64,000 bases of DNA from Pseudarthrobacter sp. IC2-21 (GTDB lineage: Bacteria; Actinomycetota; Actinomycetes; Actinomycetales; Micrococcaceae), in NCBI RefSeq assembly GCF_034048115.1, contig NZ_CP139145.1, forward strand, positions 992,001 to 1,056,000, given 5' to 3'. Under the pieces are notes generated by a model that was given only the letters and a program-made list of their open reading frames with translations, was not told where the DNA came from and searched no databases. Below are positions 8,585-16,525 of the stretch, one piece after another (positions within the stretch are counted from its first letter, which is position 1; every line of letters begins with the position of its first letter). Position numbers and translations under genes: made by a program.

Positions 8585-8905
8585 ATGACGAAGTATCTGT
8601 TTGAAGCCAATTACGTGGGCGACGGAATTACCGGGCTCATGCGTGAAGGGGGCACCAAACGGCGGGAAGCGCTGGCGGAGGCGCTCAGTTCGGTGGGCGG
8701 ATCACTGGAGAGTTTTTACTACGCGTTCGGGGACATCGACGTCCTTGGCGTTTTTGATGTGCCGGACCAGGCGGCCGCGGCGGCCCTGTCACTGATGATC
8801 AATTCCACCGGCACCGTGGATGTCCGCCTGAAGCCGCTCATGACACCGGAGGACATTGACGAGGCTGCCAGGAAGACGCCTTCCTACCGGGCGCCGGGGC
8901 AGTAG
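8585..8905 (+). CDS. GYD domain protein
   Basis: 106 residues that begin MTKYLFEANYVGDGITGL, continue with SLESFYYAFGDIDVLGVFDV and end after a VDVRLKPLMTPEDID segment. This matches the GYD family (here the triad reads GDID), which adopts a dimeric ferredoxin-like fold of unknown function. The ATG at 8585 is preceded by AGGA and gives the family's normal length. It is monocistronic and converges on the XRE gene across a bidirectional terminator. Confidence 0.85.
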   Translation: MTKYLFEANYVGDGITGLMREGGTKRREALAEALSSVGGSLESFYYAFGDIDVLGVFDVPDQAAAAALSLMINSTGTVDVRLKPLMTPEDIDEAARKTPSYRAPGQ

Positions 8906-8945
8906 CCGCGGGCGCAGTAGCCGCATGCGCAGAAGGCAGCTGGTC

Positions 8946-8978
8946 AGCGCCGCCGTCGGACATTACGACGGCGGCGCT
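8946..8978. terminator. Bidirectional terminator of the CCGCCGTCG palindrome family
   Basis: AGCGCCGCCGTCG (8946-8958) and CGACGGCGGCGCT (8966-8978) form a perfect 13-bp stem with loop GACATTA. The loop contains the TAA stop codon of the leftward XRE gene, so the last codons of that protein (APPS) are encoded by the stem. It sits between two convergent genes. Confidence 0.75.
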
Positions 8979-9856
8979 TCCGTTGGGTGCCTGACAGGGA
9001 TTTCGTCGGCGCGCTGGGTGGCGGCCCAGCTGGCCAGGACTTTCAGGGCATCCTCCGAGGGTGTGCCGGGATCTGCCGTGTACACGTTGATCCGCAGCCC
9101 GGGGTCTGCGGGGAGCTCCAGGGCTTCGAAGCTCAGGTCCAGGTCACCCACGATCGGGTGGTGGAGCCGCTTGCGGCCGGTGCGGTGGTACTTCACATCG
9201 TGCCTGGCCCACCTGGTGCGGAACTCCTCGCTGCGGGTGGACAGTTCACCAATCAGGTCCGTCAGGTCTTTGTCGTAGGGGTTCTTCCCGGCCGTGGAGC
9301 GCAGGACGGCCACGATGTCGTCCGCGCTGCGTTCCCAGTCGGCGAAGAAGTCCCTCGCTTTCGGGTTGAGGAAGGTGAAGCGCGCGCTGTTGGGCGGGGT
9401 GACCTGCTCTGCCATCATCTCCAGGTAAAGAGCCCGGCCCAGTTCGTTGGACGCCAGCACATCTCCGCGGTCATTGCGGACCCAGGCAGGGGCCGTGGTG
9501 ATCGCGTCAACAACGCGCTGCACGCTGGGCCGCACCGCCTGCGGGCTCCGCTTGCGCCGCACGCGCGGGGAAGCGGTCGCTGCCCTCGCAAGGTCAAAAA
9601 GGTGGGCCGTTTCGGCGTCGTCAAGCTTCAGGGCCCGGGCGAGTGCTTCGATCACGCTGTCCGAGGCGCCGGAGAGGTTGCCGCGCTCAAGGCGGACGTA
9701 GTAGTCCACGCTCATCCCGGCGAGCATGGCCACTTCCTCACGGCGCAGCCCGGTGACCCGGCGGTTCCCGCCATAGAGGGGCAGACCGGCCTCCTCGGGC
9801 GTGATCCTGGCCCGGCGGGAGGTCAGGAACTTCCGCACATCATCGCTGTGTGTCAT
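8963..9856 (-). CDS. XRE-family regulator with MmyB-type ligand-binding domain
   Basis: 297 residues. The N-terminal helix-turn-helix (about 10-75) has LRREEVAMLAGMSVDYYVRL, the signature of the HTH_31/MmyB class. The C-terminal domain (about 100-280), with NDRGDVLASNELGRALY and ARFTFLNPKARDFFADWE, matches the MmyB-like ligand-binding fold. These regulators normally sit divergent from oxidoreductase genes and repress or activate them in response to a small, possibly fatty or aldehyde, ligand. Here it is divergent from the alcohol dehydrogenase operon. GGAGG lies only 2 bases before the ATG; the in-frame GTG three codons earlier is an alternative start. Confidence 0.88.
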   Translation of the reverse strand: MTHSDDVRKFLTSRRARITPEEAGLPLYGGNRRVTGLRREEVAMLAGMSVDYYVRLERGNLSGASDSVIEALARALKLDDAETAHLFDLARAATASPRVRRKRSPQAVRPSVQRVVDAITTAPAWVRNDRGDVLASNELGRALYLEMMAEQVTPPNSARFTFLNPKARDFFADWERSADDIVAVLRSTAGKNPYDKDLTDLIGELSTRSEEFRTRWARHDVKYHRTGRKRLHHPIVGDLDLSFEALELPADPGLRINVYTADPGTPSEDALKVLASWAATQRADEIPVRHPTEAPPS

Positions 9857-9946
9857 GGCCTCCACGCTACGCGCCGTCCACCGGACGAGGGAGGGACTGG
9901 CATTACCCTGTCCGGCAGTGACTCCCGGCCGCCACGGAATCACGGT

Positions 9947-9959
9947 TGCATTGAATGCA
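9947..9959. promoter_or_regulatory. Candidate operator in the XRE/ADH divergent region
   Basis: TGCATT-G-AATGCA is a perfect 6+6 inverted repeat around one base, placed between the two divergent genes about 90 bp from the XRE start. It is the clearest palindrome in this 228-bp spacer and a candidate binding site for the XRE regulator. Confidence 0.4.
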
Positions 9960-10047
9960 TAAAACCTGCACCCACCACAGCCGTGCGGTAATCCCCACCG
10001 TTTGAAAGGGGTACTAGCCTGCCCTCCCACGAGGTCCGTGACCGGTG

Positions 10048-10075
10048 TTGACTGGAAACCGGCCCCACTTAGTAA
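10048..10075 (+). promoter_or_regulatory. Possible promoter of the ADH operon
   Basis: TTGACT (10048-10053) and TAGTAA (10070-10075) are separated by 16 bp. The -10 ends just 9 bp before the ATG and overlaps the AAGGAA ribosome-binding site, so either the leader is extremely short or the true -10 lies elsewhere. Confidence 0.3.
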
Positions 10076-10084
10076 GGAATCACA

Positions 10085-11116
10085 ATGCGAGCAACACTGA
10101 TGTACGGCGCCGGCGACGTGCGCGTCGAGACCGTTCCCCACCCCACCATCCAGGAGCCGACTGACGCGGTAGTGCGGATCGTCGCCGGTTGCATCTGCGG
10201 CAGCGACCTGTGGCCCTACGCCTCCAGGCCCGAGTCCGCCGAAGGCTCCCGCATGGGCCACGAATTCGTCGGCGTCGTCGAAGAACTCGGCTCCGACGTG
10301 ACCGGCCTGAAAGCCGGTGACTTTGTCATCGCACCGTTCGTCGCGTCCGACGGCACCTGCGATTTCTGCCAGGAAGGCCTGCAGACCTCCTGCCGCCACG
10401 GCGCCCACTGGGGCGGCCGTAACGATGGCGGGCAGGGCGAATTCGCGCGGGTCCCGCAGGCGTCGGGAACCCTCGTTGTGGTCCCGGCAGGGTTCGACGA
10501 GAAGCTGATCCCGTCGCTGCTGAGCCTCTCCGACGTGATGTGCACCGGCTACCACGCGGCCAAAAAGGCAGGCATCAAACCCGGTCAGAGCGTCACTGTG
10601 ATCGGCGACGGCGCGGTGGGCCTCTCCGCGGTCCTCTCAGCCAGGCTGATGGGCGCCTCGCGCATCATCCTCATGGGCCGCCACGACGCCCGCACCGACC
10701 TCGGCCGCGAATTCGGTGCCACCGACGTGGTGGCCGAACGCGGCGAGGCAGGCATTGCCAAGGTCAGGGAACTCACCAACGGCGACGGAACGCACGCGGT
10801 GCTCGAAGCCGTGGGCCTCAAGCCAGCGATCGAGACGGCGATTGGTGTGGTGCGCGACGGCGGCGTCATCAGCCGTGTGGGTGCGCCACAGTTCTCCGAC
10901 GTTCCGCTCGGATTCCCCGAGTTCCTGCGCAACATCACCCTGACCGGTGGCGTTGCGCCCGCCCGCGCGTACATCGAGGAACTGCTGCCTCTGGTGCTGG
11001 ACGGCAGCATCAATCCGGGCAAGGTCTTCGACCGCACCGTCGGCCTGGACGGCGTTCCTGCCGGCTACCGGGCCATGGCCCAGCGCGAAGCGCTCAAAGT
11101 ACTCGTCCGCCCCTAA
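10085..11116 (+). CDS. Zinc-dependent alcohol dehydrogenase (MDR superfamily)
   Basis: 343 residues. The catalytic-zinc region shows GCICGSDLWPY and GHEFVGVVEELG. The structural-zinc loop SDGTCDFCQEGLQTSC has only three cysteines, with Asp at the position of the first. The NAD(P) site is VIGDGAVGLSAVLSARLMGA. It probably oxidises or reduces a small alcohol/aldehyde pair; in this cluster type the substrate is unproven. First gene of a co-directional series with two aldo/keto reductases, a CMD protein and a cupin (gaps 44, 41, 46 and 8 bp), divergent from the XRE regulator. Confidence 0.9.
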   Translation: MRATLMYGAGDVRVETVPHPTIQEPTDAVVRIVAGCICGSDLWPYASRPESAEGSRMGHEFVGVVEELGSDVTGLKAGDFVIAPFVASDGTCDFCQEGLQTSCRHGAHWGGRNDGGQGEFARVPQASGTLVVVPAGFDEKLIPSLLSLSDVMCTGYHAAKKAGIKPGQSVTVIGDGAVGLSAVLSARLMGASRIILMGRHDARTDLGREFGATDVVAERGEAGIAKVRELTNGDGTHAVLEAVGLKPAIETAIGVVRDGGVISRVGAPQFSDVPLGFPEFLRNITLTGGVAPARAYIEELLPLVLDGSINPGKVFDRTVGLDGVPAGYRAMAQREALKVLVRP

Positions 11117-11160
11117 CCACAGCCCGTAAACACGACAAGCCACAGAATCAGGACAAAACC

Positions 11161-12042
11161 ATGCACCTCACACTCAACAACGGCGTCGCCATGCCGGCTC
11201 TCGGCCTGGGCGTCTTCCAAAGTCCGCCGGAACAGACCACTGCGGCCGTCGAAGCAGCGCTAGCCACCGGCTACCGGCTCATTGATACTGCCGCCGCCTA
11301 CGGCAACGAGCGGGAGGTCGGCGACGGCATCCGCGGCTCGGGCCTGGACCGTTCGGAGGTGTTCATCGAGACCAAGATCTGGGTCAGCGACTACGGCTAC
11401 GACCAGACCCGCCACGCCTGGAAGAAGGCGGCCGGCAAACTCGGCGTCGACCAGCTCGACCTGCTCATCCTGCACCAGCCCGCTCCCGACAGGTTCGAAA
11501 AGACCATCGCCGCCTACCAGGCCCTTGAAGCTCTGCTGGCCGACGGGCGGGTCCGGGCGATCGGGGTCAGCAACTTCATGCCCCACCACCTGGACAAGCT
11601 CCTCGCCTCGACAGACATCGTCCCGGCCGTGAACCAGATCGAACTGCACCCCTACTTCACCCAGCGGGATGTCCAGGCAGCCGACGCCCGGCACGGGATC
11701 CTCACCCAGGCCTGGTCTCCCATCGGCGGGATCACCTTCTACCCCGGCTGGGGCGAGGAACGGCGGAACGTCATGGAAGACCCGGCGATTGCCGCCGTCG
11801 GACACGCCCATGGCAAGAGCCCTGCCCAGGTGATGCTGCGCTGGCACCTGCAGCAGGGACGCTCCGCCATCCCGAAATCGACCAACCCGGCCCGTATCGC
11901 CGAGAACTTCGACATCTTCGATTTCGAACTCACACCTGACGAACTCGCCGCCATCGACGCCCTCGATACCGGCGTGCGGAACGGCCCCGACCCCGACGTG
12001 GCCCGCGAGGAGCGCTTCGCCATGGTCATCCCCGAAGCCTGA
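11161..12042 (+). CDS. Aldo/keto reductase (AKR5-like)
   Basis: 293 residues with the (alpha/beta)8 AKR fold. The tetrad is visible as Asp and Tyr in DTAAAYGNE, Lys in ETKIW and His in LLILHQP. IGVSNFMPHHL and the C-terminal IPKSTNPARIAENFDIFDF (NADPH phosphate-binding Lys/Ser and Arg) agree with 2,5-diketo-D-gluconate-reductase-like enzymes. The ATG is preceded by AGGA. It reduces carbonyl substrates with NADPH; the cluster suggests aldehyde or ketone detoxification. Related to, but clearly distinct from, the next gene. Confidence 0.9.
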   Translation: MHLTLNNGVAMPALGLGVFQSPPEQTTAAVEAALATGYRLIDTAAAYGNEREVGDGIRGSGLDRSEVFIETKIWVSDYGYDQTRHAWKKAAGKLGVDQLDLLILHQPAPDRFEKTIAAYQALEALLADGRVRAIGVSNFMPHHLDKLLASTDIVPAVNQIELHPYFTQRDVQAADARHGILTQAWSPIGGITFYPGWGEERRNVMEDPAIAAVGHAHGKSPAQVMLRWHLQQGRSAIPKSTNPARIAENFDIFDFELTPDELAAIDALDTGVRNGPDPDVAREERFAMVIPEA

Positions 12043-12083
12043 ATCCCCGAAGCCTGAGTCCCACGACAGAGAGAACCACCTCC

Positions 12084-13109
12084 ATGGAATACCGCCCACT
12101 CGGCCGCACCGGCGTGCAGGTCAGCCCCCTCTGCCTCGGCGCGATGATGTTCGGCCCCTGGGGCAACGACGACCGCGCCGACTCCACCCGCATCATCCAT
12201 CGAGCCCTCGACGCCGGCATCAACTTCATCGACACCGCCGACGTTTACTCCGGCGGGGCGTCGGAGGAGATCGTCGGCGAGGCGCTGGCCGGGCGCCGCG
12301 ACGATGTCTTCCTGGCCACGAAGTTCTTTATGCCCATGAGCGAGGATCCCAACCACCGCGGCGGATCCCGCCGCTGGATCATCCGCGAGGTTGAAGACTC
12401 CCTGCGCCGCCTGAACACCGACTACCTGGACCTGTACCAGGTCCACCGGTCCAGCCCGGACACGGACGTGGCGGAAACCCTCGGCGCACTCACCGACCTC
12501 GTCCGCCAGGGCAAGGTCCGCTACATCGGCTCCTCGTCCTACTCCGGATCGCACATCGTTGAAGCCCAGTGGGCGTCACGCGAACGCCGTCTGGAGCGGT
12601 TCGTCACCGAACAGCCGCCCTATTCCATCCTTGTCCGCGGCATCGAAGAGGACGTCCTCCCGACCGTGCAGCGGTACGGCATGGGAACGCTCACGTACAG
12701 CCCGCTCAGCGGCGGGTGGCTGTCCGGGCGCTGGCGCAAAGACTCGGCGTCCGCACCCACCTCGTCCGCGCGGCCGAACGCCCGGTTCGATATGACAAGC
12801 CCTGCCAACCAGCGCAAACTCGACATCGTCGAGGACCTCGCCCAACTGGCCGAAGAAGCCGGACTCAGCCTGATCGAGCTGGCCATCGCCTTCGTGATCA
12901 ACCACCCCGGGGTGACGTCCGCCATCGTCGGTCCGCGCACCATGGAGCAGCTGGAGTCCTACCTGCCCGCCGCGGACATCACGCTCTCAGCCGACGTGCT
13001 GGACCGCATCGACAAGATCGTCGCACCCGGCGTCACCGTCAACCCGGATGACAACAGCTACGGCGCGCACGAACTCACAGCGCAGGCGCGGCGGCGGACA
13101 CGGCCGTGA
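12084..13109 (+). CDS. Aldo/keto reductase (YajO/AKR11-like)
   Basis: 341 residues with the tetrad Asp/Tyr in NFIDTADVYSGG, Lys in FLATKFF and His in LYQVHR. It is longer than the preceding AKR and has the YSPLSGGWLSGRW loop and the IVGPRTMEQLESYL motif of the voltage-channel-beta-subunit-like/YajO class. Two different AKRs in tandem suggest the operon handles more than one carbonyl or both steps of a carbonyl conversion (inference). The ribosome-binding site is weak (GAGAGAA further upstream). Confidence 0.9.
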   Translation: MEYRPLGRTGVQVSPLCLGAMMFGPWGNDDRADSTRIIHRALDAGINFIDTADVYSGGASEEIVGEALAGRRDDVFLATKFFMPMSEDPNHRGGSRRWIIREVEDSLRRLNTDYLDLYQVHRSSPDTDVAETLGALTDLVRQGKVRYIGSSSYSGSHIVEAQWASRERRLERFVTEQPPYSILVRGIEEDVLPTVQRYGMGTLTYSPLSGGWLSGRWRKDSASAPTSSARPNARFDMTSPANQRKLDIVEDLAQLAEEAGLSLIELAIAFVINHPGVTSAIVGPRTMEQLESYLPAADITLSADVLDRIDKIVAPGVTVNPDDNSYGAHELTAQARRRTRP

Positions 13110-13155
13110 CCGCCCGGGCGGTCCCCACTCACTCCGGACCTAAAGAAGGAACACC

Positions 13156-13488
13156 ATGACTGACCAGCCCCGACAGATCGGCGGCGGCCGGAAGATGTTC
13201 GGCGACTTCGCTCCGAAGCTCGCCGAACTCACCGACGACATGCTTTTTGAAGACATCTGGAACCGGCCCGAACTGAGCCCACGCGACCGCAGCCTCATCA
13301 CCGTGGCCGTGCTCACCGCGGCAGGGAACACGGAGCAGCTGGGCTCCCACCTGGGCCGCGCCGTCGACAACGGGGTGACCCGGGATGAACTGATCGAAGC
13401 CATCACCCATGTGACGCTCTACGCCGGCTGGCCCAGGGGCATGTCCGCGATGGGCGTCGCCAAGCAGCTCTTCACAGACAACACGTAA
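13156..13488 (+). CDS. Carboxymuconolactone decarboxylase (CMD) family protein
   Basis: 110 residues; the all-helical CMD/AhpD fold is indicated by LSPRDRSLITVAVLTAAGN and by NGVTRDELIEAITHVTLYAGWPR cut across its second half. There is no CxxC peroxidatic motif, so an AhpD peroxidase role is unlikely. It resembles the gamma-carboxymuconolactone decarboxylase group, members of which often accompany aldo/keto reductases without taking part in protocatechuate degradation. AAGAAGGAA precedes the ATG. Confidence 0.88.
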   Translation: MTDQPRQIGGGRKMFGDFAPKLAELTDDMLFEDIWNRPELSPRDRSLITVAVLTAAGNTEQLGSHLGRAVDNGVTRDELIEAITHVTLYAGWPRGMSAMGVAKQLFTDNT

Positions 13489-13496
13489 GGACAACC

Positions 13497-13898
13497 ATGA
13501 ACATCGAACCCACCGTGCCCACCACCAAGAACCCGCCGGCGCAGTTCGTCGGCGACGTGTGGCTGGACCCCATCGCGCTTCCCCACGAGAGCGACCAGAC
13601 GATGGTGGTAGCCACTGTCCGGTTTGCGCCCGGAGCGCGGACCGCCTGGCATTCCCATCAGCACGGCCAGTATTTGCGCGTCACCCAGGGCGTAGGCCGT
13701 TTCGGGACGAGGGACGGAAAGATCATCGAAGTCCATCCCGGCCAGACGCTTTATACCCCGCCGGGTGAGGAGCACTGGCACGCGGCCGCCCCCGGCTGCT
13801 TTATGGAACACCTTGCCATGCTTCAAAACGGCGAAGACCCGGCCAAGACCACCACGTGGGCGGAGCACATCACGGACGAGGAATTCAACGGCTGCTGA
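13497..13898 (+). CDS. Cupin-domain protein
   Basis: 133 residues with a single cupin barrel. Motif 1 is seen in ARTAWHSHQHGQYLRVTQGVG (metal-binding His residues and Gln) and motif 2 in PGEEHWHAA. It resembles the small manganese cupins annotated as (R)-mandelonitrile-lyase-like, which typically sit beside CMD-family and AKR genes. Last gene of the operon, 8 bp after the CMD gene. The catalytic role is uncertain. Confidence 0.87.
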   Translation: MNIEPTVPTTKNPPAQFVGDVWLDPIALPHESDQTMVVATVRFAPGARTAWHSHQHGQYLRVTQGVGRFGTRDGKIIEVHPGQTLYTPPGEEHWHAAAPGCFMEHLAMLQNGEDPAKTTTWAEHITDEEFNGC

Positions 13899-13921
13899 CC
13901 TGCACCAAAACCCGCCGGCGG

Positions 13922-14620
13922 TCAGAACCGGCTGCCCGGGACGTCCCGCCAGAGCTGTTCGCCGGCTGTTGTGCCTGTCCCGTACATCCAGAGCACGATG
14001 TCCATGACGCGAATTTCGGAGATCGGGTCCGTGATCCGTGAGAGCCGGCGGATTTCCCGGAGCCGCTGCGGCAGCCCGGTGCCGTCCGTCAAGGCGGTGT
14101 GCCACCTCTGCCACTGACCGGCCGGGCCGCGGTTGAGGTTCATCAGATGCCCGACGGCGGAATCGTAGACAGGGAGCAGCAGCGGGCGTTTGCGGGCCAT
14201 CACTTTGCTGGTGCGCGTCTCGCCCATGCCCCAGCCCGTGTCGCGTCCGCTGAGAACGTGCCGGAGCTGAAACGCGGGGCTGGCGTCGCCGAGGATTTTG
14301 TCGAACTCGTCGGCTTGCACGTCGGCCATGTCCAGGCTGGCCGGAATCTGTGCCAGCAGGTCCGAAACCAGGGCTGCCTGGGTGTCCAGGATGCCAAACG
14401 CGGCCCTGTCCAGGACGTCCGCGCAGAGAAAGGAGACGGCGATCAGGTCGTCGGGCGTAATTCGGTTCACGTCATGGGGCGCATCCCCGCCGCCGCCCCA
14501 GCAGTTGTACATGCTGCCCTTATAGGCGGGAAGCCCGGCACCGGTCCGGCGGTAGTAGGTGCCGAGCAGCTTGGCAGCAGTGTCTATGTGGTCGTCATCC
14601 AGAATGGCAGGAATTGCCAT
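13922..14620 (-). CDS. DUF6308-like protein of unknown function
   Basis: 232 residues. It starts AIPAILDDDHIDTAAKLLGT and contains YYRRTGAGLPAYKGS, a pattern I associate with actinobacterial DUF6308 proteins, and ends with a helical segment containing DIVLWMYGTG. Composition is soluble and mostly helical. The start at 14620 was chosen because GGGGGGA lies a few bases upstream. No role can be given. It converges on the cupin gene (23 bp gap). Confidence 0.65.
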   Translation of the reverse strand: MAIPAILDDDHIDTAAKLLGTYYRRTGAGLPAYKGSMYNCWGGGGDAPHDVNRITPDDLIAVSFLCADVLDRAAFGILDTQAALVSDLLAQIPASLDMADVQADEFDKILGDASPAFQLRHVLSGRDTGWGMGETRTSKVMARKRPLLLPVYDSAVGHLMNLNRGPAGQWQRWHTALTDGTGLPQRLREIRRLSRITDPISEIRVMDIVLWMYGTGTTAGEQLWRDVPGSRF

Positions 14621-14726
14621 GCGTCCCCCCATTGTTGTGCCCGGCGCCGATCCAGCCATGCAGACGTCAGGTCGACAGCGGACCCGGAAATCACCGGAAG
14701 TCTATCCGCACAACGTGAACGCGGCA

Positions 14727-14754
14727 GCCGCCGTCGGGAATTTACGACGGCGGC
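14727..14754. terminator. Palindromic terminator of the CCGCCGTCG family
   Basis: GCCGCCGTCG (14727-14736) and CGACGGCGGC (14745-14754) form a perfect 10-bp stem with loop GGAATTTA. As at 8946-8978, the loop contains the TAA stop codon of the leftward gene, whose protein therefore ends in PPS. Confidence 0.7.
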
Positions 14755-15371
14755 CCTTCAGCTGCCTGCCGGGACAAGGTCCGCTTCCACAGCGCCACTG
14801 CCAGGACCGCCACCCAGAGCAGGAACGCCCCGATGCTGATTCTTTCGCCGATGCCCAGCACGAGGTTCGGTCCCGGCGCGGCCATGAACGCGATCATGCC
14901 CATGACCGCGGAAAGTACAAGCGAAATGATCGAGTACCAGCGCATGCGGCCGTGGAACCCTGCGGCCACGAAGCACATCGCGGCGACCATGAGGGCGAGC
15001 TGGACGTTGGTGGCCAGGATGTGCAGGGGAACGGACGTTTCATCGCCGAGCCTCAGCGGAAAGAAGCCTCCCGCGATGTTCCACAGCCCGTAGCCGATCA
15101 GCAGGCCGCCGCCGGTGCGCAGGGCGCGGTTGCCGTGCGTGGAGCTCCATACGCCAACCCCAAAGGCGATGAACAGTAGCGTGTAGATCCACAGGAGCGG
15201 GACGATGGCGTCGCGGCCGGGGGAGCCGACAGCGAGGAGTTCACTGACCATCTGCTCGGTGCGGCGGTAACCCTCCCACTTTGCCGCCGCGACGCCGTCG
15301 GTCGCCGCCACGTAGAGCAGCGAGGAGAGTGGTCCTGCGGCGAGGAGGGCCTGGCGCTTCTCGATTGGCAC
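14742..15371 (-). CDS. DUF998-type membrane protein
   Basis: About 209 residues with six predicted transmembrane helices. The first follows AAGPLSSLLYVAATD, and RTGGGLLIGYGLWNIAGG and MCFVAAGFHGRMRWYSIISL lie in later helices. The spacing matches the DUF998 family, whose function is unknown. GTG at 15371 is preferred (AGGA upstream; a usual N-terminus for the family); an ATG at 15404 is an alternative with no ribosome-binding site. The stop codon lies within a terminator loop. Confidence 0.7.
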   Translation of the reverse strand: MPIEKRQALLAAGPLSSLLYVAATDGVAAAKWEGYRRTEQMVSELLAVGSPGRDAIVPLLWIYTLLFIAFGVGVWSSTHGNRALRTGGGLLIGYGLWNIAGGFFPLRLGDETSVPLHILATNVQLALMVAAMCFVAAGFHGRMRWYSIISLVLSAVMGMIAFMAAPGPNLVLGIGERISIGAFLLWVAVLAVALWKRTLSRQAAEGPPS

Positions 15372-15550
15372 GTCAGGATTTCCTAAGGGCCCGCAGTCCG
15401 GCATCGGCTCGGCGCAGGGCCCGCGAGCATCCGCTCCGACGCCTACCGCCTTAAGCTTTGGCCGGGCCGCCCGCTGCGGGTAGGGTCAAACGGCCTTGGC
15501 CTGACCGGGAGTGCCGAGAGTAATCTGGGATCAGTGATCGGGAAGACCAC

Positions 15551-16435
15551 ATGCAAACGAATTCAGCCCACCCCGCCGCACACTCGGCGCCTGCCCTTGA
15601 CCGGCAGTCCCTGCTCCCGGACTGCGGAAACTGCTTTGCCCTCTGCTGTACCGCCTTCGGATTCTCGCGCTCGGCAGATTTTGCGCTCGACAAACCCGCA
15701 GGTTCACCCTGCCCGAACCTCGCCGCCGATTTCTCCTGCACCATCCACAGCAGCCTCCGCCCCAGGGGGTTTCGCGGCTGCACGGTCTTTGACTGCTTCG
15801 GCGCCGGCCAAAAGGTGTCCCAGGGGCTCTTCGGCGGAACGAGCTGGCGCGAGAACCCCGAGTCCACCGGTCCGATGTTTGCCGCGTTCAAAGCCGTGCG
15901 GCAGCTGCACGAGATGCTCTGGTACCTGGCGGAGGCCCGGTGCCGAACTTTCGATTCCGACCTCGCCCACCAGGCCGTGGAACTTGGCACCATCATCGGG
16001 CAGGCCGTCGACGGCGGTCTGCAGCCCCTGCTCGCACTGGACATCCAGGAGCTTCATGCCCGGGTGAGGTCAATGCTGATGGAGGTCAGCACGGAAGTCC
16101 GGTCCGCCTACTTTGCCGCGGGCGGTGACCACCTGGATGCCGGGCTCGGGGCCGGAGCCGACCTGATGGGCATCAATCTCAGGGGACGCCGGTTGTGCGG
16201 TGCAGACCTGCGAGGGGCTTACCTGATTGCGGCTGATCTGCGAGACAGCGACTTATCGGGGGTGGATCTGCTCGGTGCGGACCTCCGGGATGCGCGGCTT
16301 GAGGGCGCCGACCTCTCGGCGGCCCTGTATCTGACCCAGCCGCAGCTCAACGCGGCGCGCGGCAGCCGCGCAACCCGGCTGCCGGCGGACCTGGTGCAGC
16401 CACCGCACTGGTGGCCAGGTTCGGGTCAGGGATGA
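15551..16435 (+). CDS. Pentapeptide-repeat protein with Cys-rich N-terminal domain
   Basis: 294 residues in two parts. Residues 20-85 hold a Cys-rich domain: CGNCFALCC, then PCPNL, DFSC and GCTVFDC, likely a metal-binding site related to YkgJ-type Cys clusters. A helical region follows (about 100-185). The C-terminal part (about 200-265) has pentapeptide repeats of the A(D/N)Lxx kind, such as GADLRGAYLIAADLRDSDL, predicted to form a right-handed beta-helix. Function is unknown; some pentapeptide proteins mimic DNA, but nothing here proves that. Preceded by GGGAAGA. Confidence 0.82.
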   Translation: MQTNSAHPAAHSAPALDRQSLLPDCGNCFALCCTAFGFSRSADFALDKPAGSPCPNLAADFSCTIHSSLRPRGFRGCTVFDCFGAGQKVSQGLFGGTSWRENPESTGPMFAAFKAVRQLHEMLWYLAEARCRTFDSDLAHQAVELGTIIGQAVDGGLQPLLALDIQELHARVRSMLMEVSTEVRSAYFAAGGDHLDAGLGAGADLMGINLRGRRLCGADLRGAYLIAADLRDSDLSGVDLLGADLRDARLEGADLSAALYLTQPQLNAARGSRATRLPADLVQPPHWWPGSGQG

Positions 16436-16525
16436 ATCAATCACGACGGCGGCGCCCGCCTTGATCGGGCTGCTGCCGGGTTGCTGCGGCTCCGCCTGTT
16501 AGCCGGCCGCTGTTAGGCTCCGCCT

